Below are positions 1 through 8,729 of a stretch of 64,000 nucleotides of DNA, in pieces; positions within the stretch are counted from its first letter, which is position 1; every line of letters starts with the position of its first letter. Under the pieces are notes generated by a model, which was given only the letters and a program-made list of their open reading frames with translations, ran no database searches and had not been told where the DNA came from. This stretch comes from Caulobacter segnis (GTDB lineage Bacteria > Pseudomonadota > Alphaproteobacteria > Caulobacterales > Caulobacteraceae). The stretch spans positions 124,001-188,000 of the forward strand of contig NZ_JARQWW010000002.1 in assembly GCF_029543125.1 (NCBI RefSeq), written 5' to 3'. Both the position numbers and the translations under genes were made by a program.

Positions 1-771
1 CTGGGCGGGAGTGGCGTAGTTGCGCCAGCGGTCCTCGACCTGCTTCTCGAAGGCCAGGGTGTTGAGCACCAGTGCCTGGGTGGAGACGCGCTCCTCCAGC
101 GCCTTGGCCAGGCCGTTGGCGGCGGCCTTGCGGTTGGCGACGGAGGGGTCGGTGAGGCGGTTCAGCGCCTCGGGCAGAGTCAGGGTCTCGCGGCCGACCT
201 TGGCGGTCAGGCGGGCCAGGGTCTCATCCCACAGACGCACCCAGTTGCCGACGGCGGGGGCGCGGTCGACCAGCAGATGCTCCAGCTCCGCCGACAGCTC
301 GTGCGGCCGCGACAGGCGCAGGCGGCGCAGCCACGGCGTCCACTTGGCGGCGGCGGGATGGGCCTTGAGCGCGGCGTCGAGCTCGGCGTCCTCGAGCTCG
401 TTCAGCTCCAGGGTGAAGAACAGGCTCTCGGCGCCGATGGCGGCGGCCTTGGCGCGGACGTCGGCCTCGAACTTCGACCAGCCGGCGTCGTCGCGGGCGG
501 TGGAGGCGGCGAGCGAGGCATAGGCCCCGACGCCCCACAGGGCATTGGTGGCGTCCTCGTAGTAGCCCAGCCCCTCGTCAATCAGGGCGCCCAGCTTGGC
601 CGGCTCGGCGCGAGCGGCCACGAAGGCGCCCTTCAGCGCCACCAGCCTGTTGTTGGCGGCGGAGGCGGCGGCGAGGTCCGCTTCGATCCGGGGATCGTCA
701 CGCCCGACGTACAGGTCGTCGAGGCGCCATTGCGGAATGTCGGTCTTCGGGGTGCGGACAGGAGCGTTCAT
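1..771 (-). CDS. pepF: Oligoendopeptidase F (M3 family), C-terminus cut by window edge
   Basis: Cytoplasmic M3-family zinc metallopeptidase that would cleave short peptides. Only the first 257 residues are present; the frame stays open to the left edge, so the HExxH zinc motif in the second half of this roughly 600-residue family cannot be seen. The N-terminus contains Pro-Gln-Trp-Arg-Leu-Asp-Asp-Leu-Tyr followed by Asp-Asp-Pro, the usual opening of PepF-like enzymes, and the rest is helical and acidic as expected. The ATG at 771 overlaps the stop of the upstream GIY-YIG gene in an ATGA arrangement, so translation is probably coupled within an esterase/GIY-YIG/pepF operon. Confidence 0.85.
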   Translation of the reverse strand, partial: MNAPVRTPKTDIPQWRLDDLYVGRDDPRIEADLAAASAANNRLVALKGAFVAARAEPAKLGALIDEGLGYYEDATNALWGVGAYASLAASTARDDAGWSKFEADVRAKAAAIGAESLFFTLELNELEDAELDAALKAHPAAAKWTPWLRRLRLSRPHELSAELEHLLVDRAPAVGNWVRLWDETLARLTAKVGRETLTLPEALNRLTDPSVANRKAAANGLAKALEERVSTQALVLNTLAFEKQVEDRWRNYATPAQ

Positions 772-1265
772 CGGGTGGTCTCGGAGGAAGTCAGAGAGCG
801 AATATAGGAAGGCGCGGGCTTCGACCGCTCAAAAAAGTTCGCCTCCCTCGCCCTTGTGGCGAGGGTCCCTGGTTCAGTCACCTCAGAGCTAACCTGTCGC
901 GCACAGCGCCAGCGGACACAGGGACCCTGGGCACAAGGCCCAGGGAGGCGGTTGAGAGATTGGTTCAAAACGAGTGTCGGATAGAGGTCGATCCAGTCGG
1001 GGTTATCCCGCTCAATCAGGTTGATCTTCCAATCGCGCGGCCAGCGCTTGAGCGATTTCTCCCGCTGAAGCGCCTGCGCCATCTCGTCGTGGACTTCGTA
1101 CCAGACGAGCGTCTTGAGACCGTACCGTTTGGTGAAGCTGGCCCGGACACCTTCGAGGTGTTCGTAAATGCGTCGGGGCAGGTCGCTGGTCACCCCGACG
1201 TAGAGCGTGCCACGCTTGCGGTCCGTCATCAGATAGACGGCGATGCAGGCGAAGCGGCTCGCCAT
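768..1265 (-). CDS. GIY-YIG nuclease-superfamily protein with repeat-derived tail
   Basis: Single-domain GIY-YIG protein of the UPF0213 type, 165 residues. The domain covers about residues 8-95: a VYLM/LYVG pair takes the GIY-YIG positions, followed by the conserved Arg (PRRIYEH) and the REKSLKRW helix. No DNA target is known for most of these short proteins. The family is usually 85-110 residues; here about 55 extra residues follow, and they are encoded by an inverted-repeat element at 841-949, so the tail looks acquired. The start at 1265 shares a base with the esterase stop (TGATG) and the stop overlaps the pepF start (ATGA). Function beyond the fold is not established. Confidence 0.8.
   Translation of the reverse strand: MASRFACIAVYLMTDRKRGTLYVGVTSDLPRRIYEHLEGVRASFTKRYGLKTLVWYEVHDEMAQALQREKSLKRWPRDWKINLIERDNPDWIDLYPTLVLNQSLNRLPGPCAQGPCVRWRCARQVSSEVTEPGTLATRAREANFFERSKPAPSYIRSLTSSETTR
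841..949. repeat. Inverted-repeat element, copy 1 (nested palindromes)
   Basis: Two 31-base arms, 841-871 and 919-949, are inverted copies with about four mismatches. Each arm also contains its own small palindrome: CCTCGCC/GGCGAGG on the left and CCTGGGC/GCCCAGG on the right. Where the arms differ, the change is compensated inside the local hairpin. A second element of similar size and the same core (GCACAAGGCC) lies at 20444-20560. This copy falls inside the 3' end of the GIY-YIG reading frame. Confidence 0.8.
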
Positions 1266-2236
1266 CAGAACCCCTTGCGCTTCATCCAGTTCAGCACCGC
1301 ATCCGGCCAGGCCTCAACCGGCTTGTCCTTCACCGCACGCAGGCCGAAGCCGTGGCCGCCTTCTTCGTAGATGTGCATCTCGGCAGGGACCTTGGCGGCC
1401 TTGAGGGCGGCGAAGACCTGGAGGCTGTTCTCCACCGGGACCGAGGCGTCGTCGGCGGCGTGGATGAAGATCACCGGTGGGGCGTCGGGGCGGACCTCCT
1501 TCTCCAGGGAGTATTTCTCGATCAGGCGCGAGGTCGGCTCCTTGCCCAGGAGCTGGGTGCGCGAGCCGGCGTGGACGAAGGGATCGGCCATGGTGGCGAC
1601 CGGGTACATGAGGACCGAGAAATCAGGCCGGGCCGAAAGCTGGTCGGCGGCGTCCACAGGCTTGTAGACCGCCTCGTCGAAACGGAAGGTCAGGGAGCCC
1701 GCCGCGTGGCCGCCAGCGGAGAAGCCGATGACGCCGACCTTCTTCGGATCGAGGCCGTCCTTTGTCGCGCGCTGGCGCACGAGGCGCAGGGCGCGCTGCA
1801 TGTCCTGCAGAACCACATCCGGGCCGGCGGCCCAATTATCGCCCGGCAGGCGGTAGGTCATCACATAGACGGTGACCCCGGCGGCGGCGAAACGCTCGGC
1901 CGTCTCGTAGCCTTCCTTATCCATGACCACGCGGATGTAGCCGCCGCCCGGCGCCATCAGCAGGGAGGTTCCGTTCGGGGTCTTCGGCTTGAAGACCACC
2001 ATGTCGGGGCGCTCCACCTGCTCGATGTAGCGGTCGCGGATGACGGTGACGTCCTGGCTGCGCTCGGTGATCTTCGCCTTGGCGGTGGCGTTCAGGCCGC
2101 CGGGAGGCGAGCCCGGCCAGACGGCGACTTTCTCGAAGGACGGGTCGGCGAGCGGGTCGATGGGCGCGGCCATGGCGGCTCCTGAATAGAGGACGGCGGC
2201 AAGGCCGAAGAAGAGCGTGCGAATTCTCGAGATCAT
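1265..2236 (-). CDS. Secreted alpha/beta-hydrolase (dienelactone hydrolase/esterase-like)
   Basis: Predicted exported esterase of 323 residues in the alpha/beta-hydrolase fold, of the acetyl-xylan-esterase/BD-FAE-like group. Residues 1-24 form a signal peptide ending in Ala-Met-Ala. The nucleophile elbow is GFSAGGH. The acid is probably Asp in HAADDASVP and the base the His in GGHGFGL near the C-terminus. An oxyanion-type APGGGY motif lies upstream of the elbow. I chose the ATG at 2236, which places the signal peptide directly at the N-terminus; a TTG three codons upstream (2245) is also open. It is the first gene of a coupled operon with the GIY-YIG protein and pepF. The substrate cannot be deduced. 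Confidence 0.8.
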   Translation of the reverse strand: MISRIRTLFFGLAAVLYSGAAMAAPIDPLADPSFEKVAVWPGSPPGGLNATAKAKITERSQDVTVIRDRYIEQVERPDMVVFKPKTPNGTSLLMAPGGGYIRVVMDKEGYETAERFAAAGVTVYVMTYRLPGDNWAAGPDVVLQDMQRALRLVRQRATKDGLDPKKVGVIGFSAGGHAAGSLTFRFDEAVYKPVDAADQLSARPDFSVLMYPVATMADPFVHAGSRTQLLGKEPTSRLIEKYSLEKEVRPDAPPVIFIHAADDASVPVENSLQVFAALKAAKVPAEMHIYEEGGHGFGLRAVKDKPVEAWPDAVLNWMKRKGF

Positions 2237-2394
2237 GGTTTCCAATTCCCCACCAACCGTCAGGCTCGTTAACTCAAGACTCAGGTCTCCGAAACCACGC
2301 CTTTACCCGTCACCTGTATCAATACGAACCACAACGAGCTTCCTCCCCCGCACTCTCGGGCAGGCGGAGGCCGATACAGGTAGGTGTCTTCAAG

Positions 2395-3843
2395 ATGACC
2401 AAGACGGTTCTCGTCGTCGACGACGATCCGACTCAGCGTCGGCTCATTCAGGCGGTTCTCGAACGCGAGGGCTTCGCCGTCGCGCATGCGGAAAACGGTG
2501 ATGAGGCCCTCGGTCACCTGATCGGCGGCAAGAGCGCCGATGTCGTTCTGCTCGATCTCGTCATGCCGGGCATGACGGGCCAGGACACCCTGGTGCAGAT
2601 CCGCCAGCGCGGCTTTGTCCAGCCGGTGATCGTCCTGACCGCCACGGGCGGCGTCGACACCGTGGTCAAGGCCATGCAGGCGGGAGCCACCGACTTCTTC
2701 ATCAAACCGGCGTCCCCCGAGCGGATCATCGTGTCGATCCGCAACGCCCTGTCCATCGGCGCCTTGAAGGGCGAGGTGGACAGACTCTCAAAGCGGGCCA
2801 GCAACCGCACCACCTTCGACGACCTGATCGGCGACGGTCCGGCCATGACCCTGGTCAAGCGCATGGGCGCGCGGGCGGCGAAGTCCGCCATCCCGATCCT
2901 GGTCACCGGCGAAAGCGGCGTCGGCAAGGAGCTGATCGCCCGCGCCGTGCATGGCGGGTCCGACCGCGCCGGCAAGCCGTTCGTGGCCGTGAACTGCGGC
3001 GCTATCCCTGAGAACCTCGTGGAGTCGATCCTGTTCGGCCACGAGAAGGGCAGCTTCACCGGGGCCTCGGCCCAACATTCGGGCAAGTTCAAGGAGGCCG
3101 ACGGCGGCACCCTGTTCCTGGACGAGGTGGGCGAGCTGCCGCTGGACATGCAGGTCAAGCTGCTGCGCGCGCTTCAAGAGGGCGAGATCGACCCCATCGG
3201 CTCCAAGCGGTCGGTGAAGGTGGACGTGCGCATCGTCTCAGCCACCAACCGCGACCTGGCCACGGCCGTGGCCGAGGGCCGGTTCCGCGAGGACCTGTTC
3301 TATCGCCTGAACGTCTTTCCGGTGGAGGCCCCGTCCCTGCGCGACCGTCGCGAAGACATCCCCGCCCTGATCGACGCCTTCGTGCGCCGCTTCAACGTGG
3401 AGGAAGGCAAGAGCGTCATCGGCTGCGCGCCGGAGGCCCTGGCCTGCCTGAGCAGCTTCGACTGGCCCGGCAACGTGCGCCAGCTTGAGAACACCGTGTA
3501 CCGCGCCATCGTGCTGTCGGACGCGCCGTACCTGCAACTTCACGACTTCCCCGCCATTTCGGGCGTTTCGGTTCCCCCGCCGGAGGCCGCCCCCGCCCAG
3601 GTTCCGTCGATCCTGGCCGAGGCCATCGCCGCCGCGCCGGTGGGCGAGCAGCCGGTGCGCATCCTGGACGGGCGCGGACATCTGCGGACCCTGGAGGAGA
3701 TCGAACGCGATCTGATCCAGCACGCCATCGAGGTCTATGCCGGCCACATGAGCGAGGTGGCCCGCCGCCTCGGCATCGGCCGCTCCACCCTGTACCGCAA
3801 GGTGCGCGAGCAGGGCCTGGAAGAGCTGGTGAAAGCGTCGTGA
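2395..3843 (+). CDS. tacA: Sigma-54-dependent NtrC-family response regulator, TacA-like
   Basis: 482-residue activator with receiver, AAA+ and Fis-type HTH domains. The receiver has Asp9-Asp10-Asp11 and the phospho-acceptor Asp54 (LLDLVMPGM). Walker A is GESGVGKE and Walker B is GGTLFLDEV. The sigma-54 contact loop reads GSFTGA instead of the common GAFTGA. The C-terminal HTH is [20 protein letters not shown]. No sensor kinase is adjacent, which argues against NtrC or NtrX, and no flagellar genes are near, which argues against FlbD. The opening [15 protein letters not shown] recalls Caulobacter TacA, which activates stalk genes through the ShkA/ShpA phosphorelay. Class assignment is firm; the TacA identity is inference from similarity and exclusion. 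Confidence 0.8.
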   Translation: MTKTVLVVDDDPTQRRLIQAVLEREGFAVAHAENGDEALGHLIGGKSADVVLLDLVMPGMTGQDTLVQIRQRGFVQPVIVLTATGGVDTVVKAMQAGATDFFIKPASPERIIVSIRNALSIGALKGEVDRLSKRASNRTTFDDLIGDGPAMTLVKRMGARAAKSAIPILVTGESGVGKELIARAVHGGSDRAGKPFVAVNCGAIPENLVESILFGHEKGSFTGASAQHSGKFKEADGGTLFLDEVGELPLDMQVKLLRALQEGEIDPIGSKRSVKVDVRIVSATNRDLATAVAEGRFREDLFYRLNVFPVEAPSLRDRREDIPALIDAFVRRFNVEEGKSVIGCAPEALACLSSFDWPGNVRQLENTVYRAIVLSDAPYLQLHDFPAISGVSVPPPEAAPAQVPSILAEAIAAAPVGEQPVRILDGRGHLRTLEEIERDLIQHAIEVYAGHMSEVARRLGIGRSTLYRKVREQGLEELVKAS

Positions 3844-4070
3844 GCATGACCATCCGCCGCCCCACCCCGCGCCCGATGTTCGACGCCGAGCTGGACATCC
3901 CGCGTCCGCCGATGTCGGTGCCCATGGCCGAGATCTACGAGCTGGGCCGCCGCCTGGGCGCGACCGAACGCGCTAGTCGTCAGACGGCCTCTTACGGCGA
4001 AATGTTCTGGCGGCCTTCGCGGCCTTGGGCTTCTCGCCCTTGGCCTTGGCGGCGATCTCCTTCAGCTTGA
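3840..4070 (+). CDS. Small hypothetical protein coupled to tacA-like gene
   Basis: Short unrecognised frame of 76 residues. Its GTG start at 3840 overlaps the stop of the NtrC-family gene (GTGA); an ATG two codons later is an alternative. The first 43 residues are Pro/Arg-rich and have the GC-rich third codon positions of a real gene. From about 3973 onward the frame runs antisense through the 3' end of the convergent gene and becomes Trp/Arg/Pro-rich, which looks like non-coding sequence. The true product may therefore be a degraded or frameshifted remnant that once ended near 3970. No function can be offered. Confidence 0.4.
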   Translation: MSMTIRRPTPRPMFDAELDIPRPPMSVPMAEIYELGRRLGATERASRQTASYGEMFWRPSRPWASRPWPWRRSPSA

Positions 4071-4290
4071 TCGCCTGCATGGCCGACAGGGCCTGGCCCG
4101 GCGCGCCCTTTTCGGGATCGCCGAAGGCCCGGCCATAGGTCTTCACCCGGTCCGTCACGGAACCGAGAAACTCACCTTCCCATTCGGAAAGTTCGACGCC
4201 CGCCTTGTCGGCGGTGCGGCGGGCGCGCTTCAAAGCGTTGAGGGCGGCCCGTCTCGCCGCCTCGTACCGGTCTGGAAGCTTGCGCTTCAG
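3973..4290 (-). CDS. Conserved-looking basic hypothetical protein, probable CTG start
   Basis: Small Lys/Arg/Ala-rich helical protein whose function I do not recognise. It contains the segment WEGEFLGSVTDRVKTYGRAF and a very basic C-terminus. The usual start codons would give a TTG at 4233 (86 residues), but the frame continues upstream in protein-like sequence (KRKLPDRYEAARRAAL) to a CTG at 4290, which has AAGGA six bases before it. That start gives 105 residues and lies just after the stop of the UPF0335 gene in the same frame and direction, so I prefer CTG. The two genes probably form one transcript. Confidence 0.65.
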   Translation of the reverse strand: MKRKLPDRYEAARRAALNALKRARRTADKAGVELSEWEGEFLGSVTDRVKTYGRAFGDPEKGAPGQALSAMQAIKLKEIAAKAKGEKPKAAKAARTFRRKRPSDD

Positions 4291-4299
4291 AGCCCGTCC

Positions 4300-4566
4300 T
4301 TACAGCCCGCCGAGGGCGGACAGATAGAGGTCGAGGATGGCTTCCTCTTCCTGACGCTTGGCGCGATCCTGCTTCAGCAGGCGGACGACCTTGCGCAGGA
4401 TCTTCACGTCGAAGCCGTTGCCCTTGGCCTCGGCGTAGACTTCCTTGATCTGCTCGGCGACCTCGGCCTTCTCGACCTCAAGGCGCTCGATGCGATCGAT
4501 GATGCTCTTCAGCTGGCCCTGAGCGGTGGAGTTCAGAACGTCAACGGAAGCGGAGTCGTCGGCCAT
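4300..4566 (-). CDS. UPF0335/DUF2312 family protein
   Basis: 88-residue acidic/basic helical protein of the alphaproteobacterial DUF2312 (UPF0335) family. The diagnostic core is present: a coiled-coil-like segment [20 protein letters not shown], then [22 protein letters not shown] near the middle and an acidic stretch ([14 protein letters not shown]) at the end. Length matches the family, which is usually 80-95 residues. The molecular role is unknown. It is followed closely by the CTG-start basic protein on the same strand and preceded by the L36 gene's terminator. Confidence 0.88.
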   Translation of the reverse strand: MADDSASVDVLNSTAQGQLKSIIDRIERLEVEKAEVAEQIKEVYAEAKGNGFDVKILRKVVRLLKQDRAKRQEEEAILDLYLSALGGL

Positions 4567-4668
4567 GGAGGGATGCTCTCATAAGTCAGAAGTCGTCGGA
4601 AGGCGGCGGACCATAGTCGCGCGGCGAGCAGCCCACAACAGGTCCGATTCGCCGCCGTCCGGACAAAC

Positions 4669-4699
4669 GAAAAGAACCGGCCGTCGCCGGCCGGTTCTC
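4669..4699 (-). terminator. Rho-independent terminator after L36
   Basis: Read on the minus strand, a GC-rich stem (GAACCGGCC paired with GGCCGGTTC) is followed at once by TTTTCG. It lies about 50 bases downstream of the ribosomal protein L36 stop and ends that monocistronic unit. Confidence 0.85.
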
Positions 4700-4745
4700 A
4701 GTCGAATTCTGCGCTCGGCGCGTCGAAGCGCCGATGGCGGCTTTC

Positions 4746-4871
4746 TTAGCCTTGCTTGGCTTTGAAGCGCGGATCGGTCTTGTTGATCACGTAGATGCGG
4801 CCCTTGCGGCGGACCAGCTTGCAATCGCGGTGACGCGACTTCAGCGACTTGAGCGAGCTACGAACCTTCAT
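4746..4871 (-). CDS. ykgO: 50S ribosomal protein L36, zinc-independent type
   Basis: 41-residue ribosomal protein L36 read from ATG 4871 to TAA 4746. The product begins [20 protein letters not shown] and ends in DPRFKAKQG, which is the YkgO/RpmJ2-like form of alphaproteobacteria. Only one Cys is present, so the Cys3His zinc ribbon of the classical form is absent, and the protein should not need zinc. It binds 23S rRNA in the large subunit. The gene stands alone, with a terminator 50 bases downstream. Confidence 0.95.
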   Translation of the reverse strand: MKVRSSLKSLKSRHRDCKLVRRKGRIYVINKTDPRFKAKQG

Positions 4872-5065
4872 GATCTCGACCGTCTTGTTGTTACTGCGGG
4901 GAACGCCGCCGCGCAGCGAAAGGCGCTGACGAGGCTTCCCGGTTAAATCCAGAGGGCGGGCGTATAGGCGGACATTGGCCGGGAGTCAATTGCGGCGGGA
5001 CTTCGGCGGCGCGCTGTCGTCCTTGTGATTGAAGGATTTGCCGCGAAGCCGCTAGCCTCTTCCGC

Positions 5066-6325
5066 ATGCTTCGTCGTTCGTTCGTCTTTTCCGCCGCCGC
5101 TCTCGCCGGGACCGGCCTGTCTCTCAACTCCGCCCGCTCGCAGAGCGCGTCCTTCGCCGCATCCGGCGATCCGGTGTTCGACGCCTGGCGGACGGACTTC
5201 TATGACCGCTCGGTCCAGGCCGGCTGGCCGGCGCAGCTTCTGCAGGCGCAACTGGCGGACCTGACGCCCGATCCCGGCGTCTCCAGCTCAGACGCCAAGC
5301 AACCGGAATTCTCGCGCCCGGTCAGCGACTATCTGCGCGGGGTGGTCAGCGACGAGCGCGTCTCCATCGGGCGGGGCAAGCTGCAGACCCTGGGCTTCCT
5401 GCCGCATGTGGAGCAGCGCTTCGGCGTGCCGAAGGAGATTCTCGTCGGCGTCTGGGCCATGGAATCGGCCTTCGGCAAGATCCAGGGGACCAAGGATGTG
5501 GTCCGCTCCCTGGCGACCCTGGCGGCGCAGGGGCGTCGCCGGTCCTGGGCCGAGGGCGAGCTTTACGCCTGCCTGAAGATCATCGCCTCGGGCGAGGTGA
5601 CGCGCGAGCGGCTGAAGGGCTCCTGGGCGGGCGCCATGGGCCAGACCCAGTTCCTGCCCAGCAACTATCTGAACGTGGCGGTCGACGAGGACGGCGACGG
5701 CAAGCGCGACATCTGGGGCTCGGACGCCGACGCCCTGGCCTCGGCCGCCAGCCTGCTGGCCAAGGGCGGCTGGCAACGCGGCGTGGGCTGGGCGCGGGAG
5801 GTCGTGCTGCCCGAGGACTTCGATTACGGCCAGACGGAAGAAGCCCGGATCCCGGTAAGGCAATGGCTGTCGCAGGGCGTGCGCCGGGCCGACGGCTTGG
5901 CGTTCAGCGCCGCGGATTCGGCGGCGGACGCCAATCTGCTATTGCCGGCGGGCGCGGCGGGGCCGGCCTTCCTGGCGCTGCCCAACCACTACGCCATCCG
6001 CAAGTACAACAACTCCACCTCCTACGCCCTGGGCATCGGTCTGCTGGCCGACCGCATGGGCGGGGATGGCCCGCTGCGCACCCCGTGGCCGGTGGAGGCG
6101 CCCATGTCCCTGGCCGACCGTCAGGCGGCGCAGGTGGCGCTGTCGAACCTGGGCTTCGATCCGGGCGCGCCGGACGGGGTGATCGGGGCCGGCACCCGCA
6201 AGGCCCTGCGCGCCTGGCAAAAGACGGCGGGCGTGCCGGCGGACGGCTATCTGTCGGCGGACATGGTGCGCCGACTGCAGGCGGCCGCGAACTTCGGCGT
6301 CGCGGTTCCCCCGCCGCCCCGGTGA
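5066..6325 (+). CDS. Lytic murein transglycosylase, MltB type, with peptidoglycan-binding domain
   Basis: 419-residue exported enzyme that would cleave the glycan backbone of peptidoglycan to 1,6-anhydro ends. Residues 1-27 form a signal peptide (RRSF then a hydrophobic stretch) with no lipobox Cys. The catalytic SLT_2 domain covers about residues 35-335, with the catalytic Glu in MESAFG, the GAMGQTQFLPSNY motif and YNNSTSYALG. A PG_binding_1 domain follows at about 350-410 (LGFDPGAPDGVIGAGTRKAL). Domain order and length match secreted MltB homologues of alphaproteobacteria. It is transcribed away from L36 and converges on the MFS gene, whose stop is 5 bases away. Confidence 0.92.
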   Translation: MLRRSFVFSAAALAGTGLSLNSARSQSASFAASGDPVFDAWRTDFYDRSVQAGWPAQLLQAQLADLTPDPGVSSSDAKQPEFSRPVSDYLRGVVSDERVSIGRGKLQTLGFLPHVEQRFGVPKEILVGVWAMESAFGKIQGTKDVVRSLATLAAQGRRRSWAEGELYACLKIIASGEVTRERLKGSWAGAMGQTQFLPSNYLNVAVDEDGDGKRDIWGSDADALASAASLLAKGGWQRGVGWAREVVLPEDFDYGQTEEARIPVRQWLSQGVRRADGLAFSAADSAADANLLLPAGAAGPAFLALPNHYAIRKYNNSTSYALGIGLLADRMGGDGPLRTPWPVEAPMSLADRQAAQVALSNLGFDPGAPDGVIGAGTRKALRAWQKTAGVPADGYLSADMVRRLQAAANFGVAVPPPPR

Positions 6326-6329
6326 GGCG

Positions 6330-7631
6330 CTAGACCCCGCCCTCGTCGCTGCGCTCCAACATGGCGAGGGTGGCCTCGTCCTCCGGCGGGGCCTTGGAGC
6401 CCGCCTCGCGCAGCACCGCGTTCTTGAGGGCGTAGGCCAGAAGCCCGCCCAGGATCACCGCGTTGAGCAGGAACGGGGCGGGATGCACCGCCTCGTACAG
6501 CCAGACGAAGAATGGGGCGAAGATCACGTTCAGGCCGTTGATCGCCCCGATGGCGCCGGCGGCCCGCGCCTGCTCATGCATATGCACCGACAGCGAGGCC
6601 CCGGCCGTGAAGCCCGGGCGCAGGAAGCCGTAGCCCAGACTGGCCACAGCGAAGGCGATGACCACCACGCTGTAGGTGGGGGCGAAGGCGGTGACGAGGT
6701 TGGCCCCGCAGGCCAGGGCCACGCCCCAGCGCATCAGGTCGCGCGGCGACATGTTGAACATGCGGATCAGCGACCACTGGGCCAGCAGGCCCGCCGCCGC
6801 CCCCGCCATCATGGCCACGGCGGTGAAGCCCTGGGCCTGCAACGGCGAGACGTGCAGCTTGTCGATGATCATGAAGCCCAGGGTCTGGGTCTGCACCGTC
6901 TGGCACAGGGCGGCCATGAAGCCGAAGATCAGGAAGGGCAGCAGGCGCGGATCGCGCCACAGGGGCGCCTCGCCCGAGCGGGCGAACAGGCTGAAGGGCT
7001 TCTTCTCGCGCTTGGCGACGGGCTTGGGCTCGTCATTGGGCAGGTACTTGAGCACCGCCAGCAAGGCGATGAAGGCCAGCAGGGCGAAGCCGTAGAGCGG
7101 CCCCGCCAGGGTGACGATCGGCAGGACGAACAGCGGCGCTAGGGCCGGACCGACGATGGTGCCGAGACCAAAGGCGCTGGCCAGACCGGCCATGGCCTGC
7201 GTCCTCTCGCCGCGCCCGGTGCGCTCGGCCACATAGGCCTGGATGGCGGGGTTCGAGGCCGAGCCGATCATGCCGAAGATCGCCCGCGCCAGCAGGAACA
7301 TGACGAAGATCGCCATGACCGGCGCCCAGTGATGCAGGCCGGCGGTGACCACCAGGCCGCACAGGGTCATGGACAGGGTGAAGCCGCCAAGACCCAGCAA
7401 AATCATGGGCTTGCGGCCCCAGATGTCCGACTGCCGCGCCCAGAAGGGCGATCCCACGGCCCATAGCAGGGCCGAAAGCGAGAAGATCGCCGCCACCATG
7501 GGATCGGGAATGCCGATCTGGCGGCCAATGGCGGGAAGCACGGAAAGCAGACCGGTATTGCCGATCGCGACCACGATCGAGGCCGAGAACAGCAGAGCGA
7601 AGATGCGTTTGGGCAGCTTCTGTTCGTTCAT
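6330..7631 (-). CDS. MFS transporter
   Basis: Inner-membrane major facilitator protein of 433 residues with 12 predicted hydrophobic segments. Between TM2 and TM3 the signature appears as SPFWARQSDIWGRKPMILLG, and a basic loop (PKPVAKREKKPFSLF) sits at mid-protein as expected between the two six-helix halves. It resembles the TetA/multidrug-type DHA1 branch, but the substrate cannot be assigned. The ATG at 7631 puts a short polar MNEQKLPKR before TM1; a GTG at 7689-7691 is in frame but adds 20 residues lacking membrane character, so I excluded it. It is divergent from motA. Confidence 0.85.
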   Translation of the reverse strand: MNEQKLPKRIFALLFSASIVVAIGNTGLLSVLPAIGRQIGIPDPMVAAIFSLSALLWAVGSPFWARQSDIWGRKPMILLGLGGFTLSMTLCGLVVTAGLHHWAPVMAIFVMFLLARAIFGMIGSASNPAIQAYVAERTGRGERTQAMAGLASAFGLGTIVGPALAPLFVLPIVTLAGPLYGFALLAFIALLAVLKYLPNDEPKPVAKREKKPFSLFARSGEAPLWRDPRLLPFLIFGFMAALCQTVQTQTLGFMIIDKLHVSPLQAQGFTAVAMMAGAAAGLLAQWSLIRMFNMSPRDLMRWGVALACGANLVTAFAPTYSVVVIAFAVASLGYGFLRPGFTAGASLSVHMHEQARAAGAIGAINGLNVIFAPFFVWLYEAVHPAPFLLNAVILGGLLAYALKNAVLREAGSKAPPEDEATLAMLERSDEGGV

Positions 7632-7755
7632 GCGAACGGTTGTTAGGCCGCTTCCCCGGGGTCGCGCAATGGCGGCCTGAGGCCCGCTCACCTTGGATTA
7701 AGCATTAATCGGCATGTTGAGCGCCTGAAATCCGGCCCAAAGGCGTCCCCCACCC

Positions 7756-8625
7756 ATGTTCCAGATCATCGGCATCGTCCTGCTGTTCGCGCTGGTCTTC
7801 GGCAGCTACATCATCTCCGGCGGCAAGATGGACGTGATCATGCACGCCCTGCCCCACGAGATGATGGCCATCGGCGGCGCCGGCGTGGCCGCGTTCCTGA
7901 TCTCCAACTCGATGACCGTGATCAAGGGCGTCGGCGGCGGCATGGCCAAGGTGTTCTCCGGTCCCAAGTGGAAGCCGGCCGACTATCGCGACCTGCTGAG
8001 CCTGCTGTTCCAGCTGACCAAGACGATGAAGTCCAAGGGCGTTATCGCCCTGGAGGCGCACATCGAGAAGCCGGCCGACAGCACCATCTTCTCGCGTTAC
8101 CCGAAGCTGATGAAGGACCACTTCGCCATCGACTTCATCTGCGACACGCTGCGCATGATGACCATGAACCTGGAGGACCCCCACCAGGTCGAGGACGCGA
8201 TGGAGAAGCAGCTGGAGAAGCACCACCACGAGGCGCTGGCCCCGTCGCACGCCCTGCAGAACATGGCCGACGCCCTGCCAGCCCTGGGCATCGTGGCCGC
8301 CGTTCTGGGGGTCATCAAGACCATGGGCTCGATCACCGAGCCGCCGGCCGTCCTGGGCGGCATGATCGGCGGCGCCCTGGTCGGCACCTTCCTCGGCGTG
8401 TTCTTGGCCTATGGCCTGGTGGGTCCGTTCGCGGCCCGCATGAAGGACGTGATCGAGGAGGAAGGCGCATTCTACAAGATCATCCAGTCGGTACTGGTGG
8501 CACATCTGCACGGCAACGCCGCCCAGATCTCCGTGGAGATCGGCCGCGGCGACATCCCGACTTCCGCCCAGCCCAGCTTCCTGGAGCTGGAAGCCGCCCT
8601 GCAGGCCCTGCCGACCGAGGCTTAA
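7756..8625 (+). CDS. motA: Flagellar motor stator protein MotA
   Basis: 289-residue proton-channel component of the flagellar stator. Four membrane segments are visible (about residues 1-20, 33-52, 170-190 and 203-225), with a large cytoplasmic loop between TM2 and TM3 that carries the torque-generating charges. The late conserved block PALGIVAAVLGVIKTMG and the GGMIGGALVGTFLGVFLAYGLVGP segment are typical of MotA. No motB is adjacent, which agrees with Caulobacter, where the two genes are unlinked. The protein would work with MotB at the flagellated pole. An AT-rich TTAAGCATTAA block lies 50 bases upstream, but I could not match it to a defined operator. Confidence 0.96.
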   Translation: MFQIIGIVLLFALVFGSYIISGGKMDVIMHALPHEMMAIGGAGVAAFLISNSMTVIKGVGGGMAKVFSGPKWKPADYRDLLSLLFQLTKTMKSKGVIALEAHIEKPADSTIFSRYPKLMKDHFAIDFICDTLRMMTMNLEDPHQVEDAMEKQLEKHHHEALAPSHALQNMADALPALGIVAAVLGVIKTMGSITEPPAVLGGMIGGALVGTFLGVFLAYGLVGPFAARMKDVIEEEGAFYKIIQSVLVAHLHGNAAQISVEIGRGDIPTSAQPSFLELEAALQALPTEA

Positions 8626-8729
8626 GAGCGCTCACGGGCGCTGGCCGCGCATTAAGAGTCTCTAACTTGCGCGGCCTGTCGAACGGCGCAATCGTCGCCG
8701 CAAGTCATAACAGACAGGGGCAGACGTCC

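Noticed and set aside
7698-7720. TTAA pairs upstream of motA as a CtrA box
   Set aside because: Spacing is three bases, or eight to an imperfect second half, and not the TTAA-N7-TTAA required.
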